The translations under genes and the position numbers were made by a program. The notes under the pieces are model-generated. The model saw nothing but the letters and a program-made list of their open reading frames with translations, did not search any database and was not told the DNA's origin. This document shows, in pieces, positions 1 to 8,410 of a stretch of DNA of 64,000 bases. How positions within the stretch are numbered: the first letter of the stretch is position 1; each line of letters starts with the position of its first letter. Source of the stretch: Benincasa hispida (Eukaryota; Streptophyta; Magnoliopsida; Cucurbitales; Cucurbitaceae); assembly GCF_009727055.1 (NCBI RefSeq), contig NC_052359.1, forward strand, positions 16,462,688-16,526,687. Reading direction: 5' to 3'.

Positions 1-54
1 ACACTTATGGATTCTCACACCGAGAATACCAAGGTAGCAATTGTGGTGGTGTCA
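1..54 (+). repeat. Copia-1 5' LTR, left fragment
   Basis: The first 54 bases align nearly base for base with 13255-13308 of the copia-1 3' LTR. The LTR is cut by the insertion at 55 and resumes at 4862. The last five bases, TGTCA, are the target site duplication of that insertion. Confidence 0.85.
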
Positions 55-504
55 TGTGAAACTCGAATTTTCATTTTTCCTACTTAAGCATGTGTTAAAA
101 GGAATTAACTAAGTGAAAGTTAAATCTAATATTAAAGGGAAGGAAATTTCTAAGTGTTTAGTAGATTTTCCTTGAGTAATTTAAGTTGAGCATTAATTGG
201 TGAAATTGTAGTGAAATTTGCCTAAGTGTAAAGTCAAAAATGAACCATGCGTTAAGAGACATTAACGCATAAGATGAGAAGAAAGGCAACCTGCGTTCGT
301 AGAGATGAACGCATGATTGGCCGAAGTGTTGGCAAAAGGCATTTCCAAGATTTGCTCATGCGTTGAACAAGAGTAGAGAAAGCGAAATGTTGTGTGCAAG
401 GCACTGGGTAGACAATTGTCTAGTAGATGAGCAGTGCGACACGATGAGGTGGGCGATCATGTAATAATTGCATGGAGGTAAACAATGCTCGCAGTAGCTA
501 AGAG

Positions 505-505
505 N
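505..505. other. Single N inside an exact 70-bp duplication
   Basis: Bases 435-504 and 506-575 are identical and separated only by the N. The 3' LTR has a single copy here (from about 3243). This looks like a gap closed without merging overlapping contig ends, not biology. Confidence 0.85.
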
Positions 506-1084
506 TGCGACACGATGAGGTGGGCGATCATGTAATAATTGCATGGAGGTAAACAATGCTCGCAGTAGCTAAGAGCGAGATTAACGAAATCACTGAGAAA
601 GAGATCGTTGAGAGCAAGATCAGCGAGATCGTTGAGAGCGAGATCAGCGAGAGCGAGATTGGAGAAGAGCGAGAGCATGGGAGAGAGCGAGAGTGGAGAG
701 AGCGAGAGTTTGAGCGAGAAAGTGGGAAAGAGCGAAAGCCACGAGAGCAAAACCAGCGAGAAAGTTGGAGAGATCGAGAGCCACGAGAGCAAAACCAGTA
801 TGATTGGGACAGATGGACGCATTTGAAGAGAATTGGATGCGTTCATTAGTAATTTGGATAAATAAATCAGAAATTAAGTAGATGAAGTGGAAAAAGGAGA
901 TTACATGCAAGAAGATTTTTATCAACTTAAGTAGGTGGTGTACGGTTGAGATTACATGCAAATTAAGATAATTTTGGTTGGCAAACCCAGAATTCAAAGC
1001 TCGGCTAGCATGAGTTAGCGTGGGCAGCCTAAGGAAGAGCCATTTGTATGGTGAGTTGTTGTGAGCAAAGAGGTTGGGAATGGC

Positions 1085-1092
1085 TATAAATA
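1085..1092 (+). promoter_or_regulatory. TATA box of LARD 5' LTR
   Basis: TATAAATA in GC-richer surroundings, followed about 35 bases later by an initiator-like 'CTCATTCC'. The same arrangement is in the 3' LTR and in the truncated copy at 32297-32304. Confidence 0.75.
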
Positions 1093-2175
1093 AGAGGCCT
1101 CGACATGAAGGTTAAACTCATTCCAAACAATTTCAATAGTAAAACTCCTAAGTAGAGAGTGAGCATTTAGTGGGAAAGTTGCCATTAGTGGTGGAGGCAA
1201 GGAATTCGAAGGAGGTGCTGCATAGATTCATATTCTGTTTGAGTAGGGAAGATATTTACAAGTAAATTGTGTTAGGAGGATTTGCTGACGGTGAGTGGTT
1301 ACTATGTGTTGTTTTGATTTATGCATGTATATGTATATATGAGCCTTGTATGTAGAGGGTAATGTCAAATGTGCATGAGTAGGGATGCATGATTTATGTT
1401 GTGATTGTCGTGATATTGCATGTTATATTGTGATGGAAACTAGAATTATACCCAGGATATGGTTAGTATGTTTGAAAAGGGTACTTGGTGGGAAAATATG
1501 GTCGGCTTCGATCGGCGGGAAACGATAGTCGGTGACGACCAGCGGGAAAATATGGCCAAGTTACCTAAGCATAACTAGCGGGAAAGAAATGGTCGATGTG
1601 CACATTGGCAGGAAAATGGGGTATAAGGAAAGTTTCCATAAAGTTGTTGTTGTGTTGTTAGGTTGACAGTAGTTGACCATTAACAGGAAATGATTCAGCG
1701 GCTTGGCTGAGGAAATGACTTTGAAATGGTATTAATGTGTTGTTGATTGCATGCTGTTTTCCCCAAAACTTTATTTTTGATAAGCCAAGGTATCGTTTAT
1801 AAAAATATACCACTCACTGGGCTTAGTAGCTCACACTCTTCAAAATGTCTTCTTATATCCCCCCCAGGTAGCGGAAAGGTGAGGAGTTCTAGAATACTGC
1901 TATGGTCAAGGCCTGCCACATGCCACAGTTACACTTCCGGGGAGTTTTACAGTTGTTGTTGTAACTTTGTTGTTAAGTCTTTCAGTTGTATAAACGTTAC
2001 ATTATTATAATATAAAATGGGCCTACTTAATGAGTTGGTAGTTAAATTTGTACATTGGTATCAGAGTTATTTTCGCAAGAGTTATTAGGCAGTAAGTGTC
2101 AACTAAAGGGTTAATAACTGCTGTCAATCACGCCCTCTCCCTGGCTCGGAGGGTGGTCTGGGGCGGGGTGTGACA

Positions 2176-2853
2176 ACTTGGTATCAGAGTAAAGGTTTAC
2201 GTAAAACCTAGGAGAAGGTTGAGTATAAAGTTTGGATTGATACCAACTTGATATCAGAGCAAAGGTTTACGTAAAACCTGGGAGAAGGTTGAGTATAAAG
2301 TTTGAATTGATACCAACTTGGTATCAAAACATATGTTTCCAGTACAATTGAGGAATTAGTTTCTAGGAAAGTTAAATTGTGAGTTGATACTAGTTTGGTA
2401 TCAAAGTATATGTTCTTGAAAACCTAAGAGTTGAGTTTCGTAAAACCATAAGGAAATGTGGTAGAGTAGGGGTTTAAAGAGAAACCTAAGAGTTAGTCAA
2501 AGTGAGACTAAGAAGAATGGTGGAAGTGGCATGACCTAGTAGGCAACTGGAGCTGGAACTCACAACGCTATCTGAAGACTTATCGAGGAAGGTAAGTGTG
2601 AATTTAAGTTATTCTCATTTAGTATTTGAGAAAGAAATGTTTATGTTGTAGATAATTTTGTTCAACATCTAGCTTAGAGATGGCTAGGTGAGGTATCGTT
2701 GGACAAACTAAGGAAATGGTATCAGAGTAGTGCAGTAGAAGCGTGATAATAGACAAGACTATAAGAGGTTACAACAGTGGTTGTTGTGAAACCTTAAACC
2801 AGAGTTCGTTCGAGTAAATTTCGAGGACGAAATTTTCTTAAGAGGGAAGTAAA
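2176..2853 (+). other. LARD internal region with repeated primer-site units
   Basis: There is no coding sequence here. The region opens with TGGTATCAGAG (2179-2189), the usual primer site for initiator tRNA-Met. A unit of about 68-70 bp carrying this site repeats in tandem from 2176, 2244 and 2314 with decreasing similarity, and a further 'TGGTATCAAAG' follows near 2396. The right end holds 'CGAGGACGAAATTTT' and a purine tract 'AAGAGGGAAG' just before the 3' LTR. Confidence 0.8.
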
Positions 2854-4856
2854 TGTGAAACCCGGATTTCCATTTTTTCCTACTTCAGCAGGTGTTAAAA
2901 GGAATTAACTAAGTGAAAGTTAAATCCTATATTAAAGGGAAGGAAATTTCTAAGTGTTTAGTAGATTTTCCTTGAGTAATTTAAGTTGAGCTTTAATTGG
3001 TGAAATTGTAGTGAAATTTGCCTATGTGTAAAGTCAAAAATGAACCATGCGTTAAGAGACATTAACGCATAAGATGAGAAGAAAGGCGACCTGCGTTCGT
3101 AGAGATGAACGCATGATTGGCCGAAGTGTTGGCAAAAAGCATTGCCAAGATTTGCTCATGCGTTGGGTATGCATGAGCAAGAGCAGAGAAAGCGAAATAT
3201 TGTGTGCAAGGCACTGGGTAGACAATTGTCTAGTAGATGAGCAGTGCGACATGATGAGGTGAGCAATCGTGTAGTAATTGCACGGAGGTAAACGACACTC
3301 GCAGTAGCTAAGAGCGAGATTAGCTAGATCACTGAGAGAGAGATCGTTGAGAGCAAGATCAGCGAGAGCGAGATTGGAGAAGAGCGAGAGAATGGGAGAG
3401 AGCGAGAGTGGAGAGAACGAGAGCATGGGAGAGAGCGAGAGAAGTGAGAGCCACGAGAGCAAAACCAGCGAGAAAGTTGGAGAAAACAAGAGCCATGAGA
3501 GCAAAACCAGCGAAATTGGGATAGATGGACACATTTGAAGAGAATTGGATGCGTTCATTAGCAATTTGGATAAAAGGAGATTACATGCAGGAATATTTTT
3601 ATCAACCTAAGTAGGTGGTGTACTGTTGAGATTACATGCAAATTAAGATAATTTTGGTTGGCAAACCCAGAATTAGACAACTCAAAGCTCGGCTAGCCAG
3701 AGTTAGCGTGGGCAGCCTAAGGAAGAGCCATTTGTATGATGAGTTGTTGTGAGCGAAGAGGCTGGGAACGGCTATAAATAGGAGGCCTCAACATGAAGGT
3801 TAAACTCATTCCAAACAATTTCAGTAGTAAAAATCCTAAGTAGAGAGTGAGCATTTAGTGGGAAAGCTGCCGTTAGTGGTGGAGGCAAGGAATTCGAAGG
3901 AGGTGCTGCACAGATTCATATTCTGTTTGAGTAGGGGAGATATTTACAAGTAAATTGCGTTAGGAGGATTTGCTGACGGTGAGTGGTTACTATGTGTTGT
4001 TTTGATTTATGCATGTATATGTATATATGAGCCTTGTATGTAGAGGGTAATGTCAAATGTGCATGAGTAGGGATGCATGATTTATGTTGTGATTGTCGTG
4101 ATATTGCATGTTATATTGTGATGGAAACTAGAATTATACTCGGGATATGGTTAGTATGCTTGAAAAGGGTACTTGGCGGGAAAATATGGTCGACTTCGGT
4201 CGGCGGGAAACGATAATCGGTGAAGACCAGCAGGATGATATGGCCAAGTTACCTAAGCATAACTAGCGGGAAAGAAATGGTCGATGTGCACATTGGCGGA
4301 AAAATGGGGTATAAGGAAAGTTTCCATAAAGCTGTTGTTGTGTTGTTAGGTTGACAGTAGCTAACCATTAACAGGAAATGATTCAGCGGCTTGGCTGAGG
4401 AAATGACTTTGAAATGGTATTAATGTGTTGTTGATTGCATGTTGTTTTCCCCAAAAGTTTATTTTTGATAAGCCAAGGTTTCGTTTATAAAAATATACCA
4501 CTCACTGGGCTTAGTAGCTTACACTCTTCAAAATGTTTTCTTATATCCCCCCAAGTAGCGAAAAGGTGAGGAATTCCAGGATACTGCTATGGTCAAGGCC
4601 TGCCAAATCCCACAGTTACACTTCCGGAGAGTTTTACAGTTGTAACTTTGTTGTCAAGTCTTTCAGTTGTATAAACGTTACATTGTTATAATATAAAATG
4701 GGCCTACTTAATCAGTTGGTTGTTAAATTTGTACATTGGTATCAGAGTTATTTCCGCAAGAGATATTAGGCATTAAGTGTCAACCAAAGGGTTGATAACT
4801 ACTGTCAATCACACCCTCTCCCAAGCTCGGAGGGTGGTCTGGGGTGGGGTGTGACA
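2854..4856 (+). repeat. LARD-like element, 3' LTR
   Basis: It begins TGTGAAACCC and ends GTGTGACA, followed by the TGTCA target duplicate at 4857-4861. It has the same hairpin (3047-3055 with 3062-3070), GAGCGAGA run, TATA box (3773-3780) and GCGGGAAA sites (4176, 4203, 4266) as the 5' copy. Confidence 0.9.
3773..3780 (+). promoter_or_regulatory. TATA box of LARD 3' LTR
   Basis: TATAAATA at the position equivalent to 1085-1092. In this copy it would drive transcription outward into copia-1 sequence. Confidence 0.7.
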
Positions 4857-4861
4857 TGTCA

Positions 4862-5245
4862 TACTCAACTCGACATAGTTGAGGTTTTTAGAGGCCATTC
4901 GTTGAGTTTGCGGTGTTTGTGTGGTGGTTGTCGTGTGTTTGTGGTCTTGGAGATCATTCTGTTTATGGTCGCGTTAATCGTGTAGTGTAACGGTCAAAGT
5001 GTTCAAGCTTTCATGATTGTCATGTTGCTGTGAACGAGTGTTCGTGATCAAGGGTGTTGAAGATGAGTCTTCAAAGGTATGTGTATTTTGTCACTTGATC
5101 GTATAGTAAAGCATGCTGTAATTTCGTTGTATGCATGACCCTTATGTTTTTGTTTCTTGGTTGTAATTGAGTATGTTCACATACGACTGAAATTTGGAAC
5201 GATCATTCTGCTGCTCATGGAAATCGTCATGTCTGATTTCCTTCA
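4862..5245 (+). repeat. Copia-1 5' LTR, right fragment
   Basis: This continues the LTR interrupted at 54 and aligns with 13309-13691. It ends 'TTCCTTCA', four bases before the primer site. It contains an ATG at 5063 and the sequence CAAAG/GTATGTG at 5072-5083, a good plant 5' splice site. Confidence 0.85.
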
Positions 5246-5248
5246 ATC

Positions 5249-5258
5249 GGTATCAGAG
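5249..5258 (+). other. Copia-1 primer-binding site
   Basis: GGTATCAGAG four bases after the LTR end matches the core of the initiator tRNA-Met primer site used by most plant copia elements. Confidence 0.75.
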
Positions 5259-5589
5259 TCAGGTTGTTCTGGTATTCCAAATTTCACTTCTGTTTTGAAA
5301 TTCTTTAACAGTCATGGTGGGTTTTCTGCATTATGTTTAATTGTTAAATGCGTTTGTGGATGGCGTTGATGAATGTTTATGGGTTAAATCCCTCTGTTTA
5401 AATCTTTCTTTAAATTACAAAGTGTTAATTTGTAAGGGCCCCTGTGTTTTTGGGCATAATTAACATGTTATCAAGTCTGTAATTCAAAGTGTTTGAGTTA
5501 GTCGAGTCGTTTGTAATGAAGCTTTGAAGCATGAAGATGCGGTTCTTAGCAAAGAAGAAGACCAAGAGTTGGTCGTGTCGTATAACCTC

Positions 5590-6110
5590 AGGTAAACGAT
5601 CGTTGGGATCTAACTAAACAATCATGTAGATTTTTTCTATACGATCATGTAGTATTTACTAAACGATCGTTTAGCTAATGTTAAACGATGGGGTAAATCA
5701 TTTACTTTATCGCGTAGCATTGGTTGCCCGATCGTGTAAACGTTGAAGGTAGACGATCGTAGTGGGAGTATTTGATGCTCATCGTTTAGAAGAAGGCGTG
5801 CGCTAAATGATCGTGTAGTTAGCATACCTTATCGCATAGTCACTGATTACATAATCAAGCGGTATATGATACGAAGGCGCTCGCTCAGCAATCGTTTAGA
5901 GGATAGTGCTTCACCGTATCGTTGTCGTTTAGACGATCGTATAAGACTTGCATTGCGGAGCATGCTGCACGATCGCGTACCTCGTGCTTCATCACATGGT
6001 AAAAGGTACACGATCGTTTAGCTCTGGAAGCGTAGGTAAGCGATTGAGTAAAGCATTTTCTCTTTCATGTAGACAATCATGAGGTGTTTGGTGCACGATC
6101 AGTGAAGACG
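5590..6110 (+). repeat. CGATCG palindrome array in copia-1 leader
   Basis: Seven exact CGATCG cores and more near-matches are spread over about 500 bp, mostly inside longer palindromes such as CTAAACGATCGTTTAG (5659-5674, 16 bp perfect). The same array, denser, is in the copia-4 leader at 63110-63715, and a sparse version occurs in the LTRs (13010-13215; 46320-46530). There is no coding potential here. Function is unknown. Confidence 0.8.
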
Positions 6111-6324
6111 CGTTGCTTCATCCGAACGGTTCAAGACCCAGTTTGCCTGTTCGAATCGAGACTTATTGTTTTTGTAATAGTTAGCTTGTAGTTTTGAGGA
6201 TTTGAGGCAATTTTTCCCGGTTCATCAAGTTTTGCTTATTATACATGAGATTTATGTGGTTTATATGCCAAAGTGTTTTGACATATAGATTTGAAACCCA
6301 CCTTAGGTTGTGCAATTATTCATG

Positions 6325-6660
6325 CATCATGTATTATAAGTGTTATAGTATTGCATGATGAAATTACAAGAAAGCATGTGCATGCATCATGAAAATATAA
6401 GAGTTATATTTGTGCATGCAGTGAACATATTCATGCATCATCTTTATATTATAAGCATTATAGTATAAGGGTGTATGGAAGCATGTTATGCTTGATTCGT
6501 TGCTTGTTTGTATAAAGGTTATATAAAAAGGTAGCAATGAATGAACAATGTATGGAGCATGACACGTGGGTTGTTTATAAGCGTTATGAATGCCTTTTAT
6601 GTGTTAGCTTTGCATTGTGGTCTTAGTTGTTTCTGTTATAGGTGTTATAATAGAAATTAG
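6325..6660 (+). repeat. TTATAA hairpin array in copia-1 leader
   Basis: Short inverted repeats of the form TTATAA-N3-TTATAA (for example 'ATTATAAGTGTTATAGT' near 6333) recur six or seven times, separated by tracts with 'GCATGCATCATG'. The copia-4 leader has the matching series at 62560-62885. Confidence 0.65.
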
Positions 6661-7744
6661 AACTAAAATGGATAAGAAAGAGTTGCATGTAGACTTAGGG
6701 TGAACTCATGTTTTAAAAAGGTTTTAAAAATTGGATTGAGATAGACTTAAGTTCAAAGGTTCTAATGGGATTAGCAACCTAGTTTTAATCTTTTTAAAAC
6801 AGTTTAATAGGATTAAATTGATTGGCATAAAAGATTAAAATTGTATTAAATCTATCTACAAGGGACCTTTTGTCTAATGTGGATTTTGTCTAGGTTGGGG
6901 TACTTAAACTGACGGAAACGGAACACCCCTACCTTGGAACCTACCTGGAAAGGTGAATTAGATAGATTTTCTACAAGCATGCGACAGTTGGTCAAAGACT
7001 CCGTTAAAGAGTTTAATGGATGATGATCAAAAGTTGTTTAGCTATCCAAGGTAACTGCTACTCTTGGGCAAACCTAAACAGTCACTTAGCTAAAATTCTT
7101 AGCCGTGTTTTTTTCTAAGTAAACTAAACCCTAGGTTATAAAATACTCAATGGGTGGAAGAGATGTATCGGATATGTCAATGATTCCACTCACGTTTCTC
7201 CCTGAATGTTCATGTCATGAGACGTTTGGCCACATGGTGCCCTGGGAGCATCCCCTTTCGAATGGTGTTTGTATGAGTCAATATCAAGGTGGACGAGGAG
7301 ACTGTTTATAGTAACTGGATGAAGGGTGTGTGTCAACAAGTCCTACGGTCTCTACCATTGGTTCGCATCATGAGATCATTTTGTGCTCCCTCGTGGTGTC
7401 CTGGGAGTATCCCTCTTCGGATGGGTTTTGTGCAGTTGGTCAAGATCAAGTTGAACTCCATAAATGGATAGGGTCGCTTTAGGTTTTTCCCCAATTGGAT
7501 TTTTCCCTTCGGATTGGCTGCTTGGGGCGGATCTCTATGGCCTAAAATGGCGAGTCAGACTTAGGAGAGATTGTTAAGTAAGTTAATTATCTCTTGATCA
7601 AATCAATGATGGCTAGTCATTGTAGGAGCAAGAGTTGTTCTGGAATTAATGACTGGTTGAGAATTTCTCAATTCAGAGGAGGGATAATTGACCTCCCTTC
7701 GGCGGCCTTTGTCCTAAACCTTTGAAGCATCATTGCGAAACTAG
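6661..7744 (+). other. Copia-1 leader, remaining non-coding part
   Basis: No gene is seen. A diverged tandem duplication, both copies containing a 'TGGTG-CCTGGGAG-ATCCC' block, lies at about 7205-7290 and 7360-7455. The whole stretch aligns with the minus-strand copia-4 leader, showing it is an inherent part of the family and not an insertion. Confidence 0.6.
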
Positions 7745-7854
7745 ATGTCACACGAGGTTCATGTTAGTTTTGCTAAACCGTATTGGATGTTGTATGTTTT
7801 TTCAACGAGTATTTGCTTAAAACCTAATGTAGGTCAATGTGTTTTTGTTTTCAG

Positions 7855-8410
7855 CAACTTGTTTGTATTTCCGTTGAATGCCTTTAATTTGACCAATTAC
7901 ATACAGTGGAAAGAGTCTTGTAAAACATATTTCATGGTAAACGACCTCAAATTTGTCATGGTTGAGGAATGTCCTCAAGTCCCAACCCTTGATTCACCGC
8001 GAAGTGTTCGTAATGCATATGAGGTGTGGATGAAGGCTAATTCATTGACCAGACTTCAATTTTGGCTAGCATACCTAATGTTTTGGCCAAAAGGGTTGAG
8101 AACATGGTTCTTGCACATGAGATCATGGACTCGTTGCAAGATTTTTTTGAACATCAGTTCTTACTTTTCGAGCACAGAGGGATGGATGACAAAACTAGTA
8201 GTGTCAGTTTCAAAGTTAAACTCCAGGAAGAGGAAGCAATTGTTGCTGACTCTGTTAAGGTTCATAGACAAGAAGTGTTCTCTGAAATGGAATTATTTAG
8301 GTTCTAATAAAGATCCCATTACTCTCCAAAAGAGGAGGATGTCTAAAGACAGTAAATCTGATTTATTAGTCTTGGAGATGTGTTTGGTAGAGAATGATGA
8401 TTCTGCCTAG
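7855..8410 (+). pseudogene. Copia-1 gag remnant
   Basis: Gag forms the retrotransposon's cytoplasmic particle. The translated start has the UBN2-type gag pattern: an N-terminal 'LTNYIQWKESC', then 'ECPQVP' and an alpha-helical stretch with 'RSVRNAYEVW'. The frame shifts near 8060 and continues in another frame ('AHEIMDSLQDFF') before reaching 'SDLLVLEMCLVENDDSA' just before the protease. No CX2CX4HX4C zinc knuckle is present, so the nucleocapsid part has been lost. The most likely native start is through the predicted LTR exon, because no convincing ATG precedes the conserved N terminus. Gag identity is firm; the start is inferred. Confidence 0.75.

Larger units (their letters stand above)
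55..2175 (+). repeat. LARD-like element, 5' LTR
   Basis: It begins TGTGAAAC and ends GTGTGACA directly before the primer-binding site. It aligns along its length with 2854-4856. It contains a 9-bp hairpin (ATGCGTTAA at 247-255 with TTAACGCAT at 262-270), a purine-rich GAGCGAGA run at about 556-800, a TATA box at 1085-1092 and three GCGGGAAA sites at 1515-1585. The apparent open frames in the GAGCGAGA run are low-complexity shadows. Its length is inflated by a 70-bp duplication around the N at 505. Confidence 0.9.
55..4856 (+). mobile_element. Non-autonomous large-LTR retrotransposon (LARD-like)
   Basis: This is a complete insertion with TG...CA ends and a perfect 5-bp target duplication, TGTCA, at 50-54 and 4857-4861, inside the copia-1 5' LTR. 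Two LTRs of about 2.0-2.1 kb flank only 678 bp of internal sequence, which has no open frame resembling gag or pol. A primer site matching initiator tRNA-Met follows the 5' LTR. The purine tract and the 'CGAGGACGAAATTTT' sequence before the 3' LTR resemble Tekay/Del chromoviruses, so it may be a deletion derivative moved by such an element (inference). A truncated LTR of the same family is at 32008-33280. Confidence 0.9.
5077..7854 (+). other. Predicted intron spanning the copia-1 leader
   Basis: The donor AAAG/GTATGTG lies in the 5' LTR and the acceptor 'TTTTTGTTTTCAG' ends at 7854, directly before the gag-coding stretch. Exon 1 would offer an ATG at 5063-5065 and 14 coding bases. The split codon (AG plus C) keeps the frame of the gag sequence that follows. 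Copia-4 keeps an equivalent acceptor (58907, minus strand) in the same phase. The primer site and both palindrome arrays fall inside the intron, so only unspliced RNA would have them. One caveat is that the 3' LTR copy of exon 1 is two bases shorter. This is a prediction; no transcript evidence is visible. Confidence 0.5.

Noticed and set aside
556..849. Open frames rich in Glu, Ser and Arg on the plus strand and Leu/Ser-rich frames on the minus strand
   Set aside because: They are translations of the GAGCGAGA purine run in an LTR; the equivalent region of the 3' LTR gives different, shifted frames.
2055..2190. TGGTATCAGAG repeats considered as tRNA gene fragments
   Set aside because: Only the primer-complementary end is present; there are no A-box and B-box arms or cloverleaf, and the position after an LTR explains it.
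5590..6110. CGATCG palindromes considered as a CRISPR array
   Set aside because: Units are short, palindromic and irregularly spaced with no conserved repeat of CRISPR length, and the DNA is a plant retrotransposon leader.
7745..7854. ATG at 7745 taken as the gag start in copia-1
   Set aside because: The 37 codons before the conserved gag N terminus run through the polypyrimidine tract and acceptor site, and the equivalent copia-4 stretch does not keep this ATG-initiated frame as coding.
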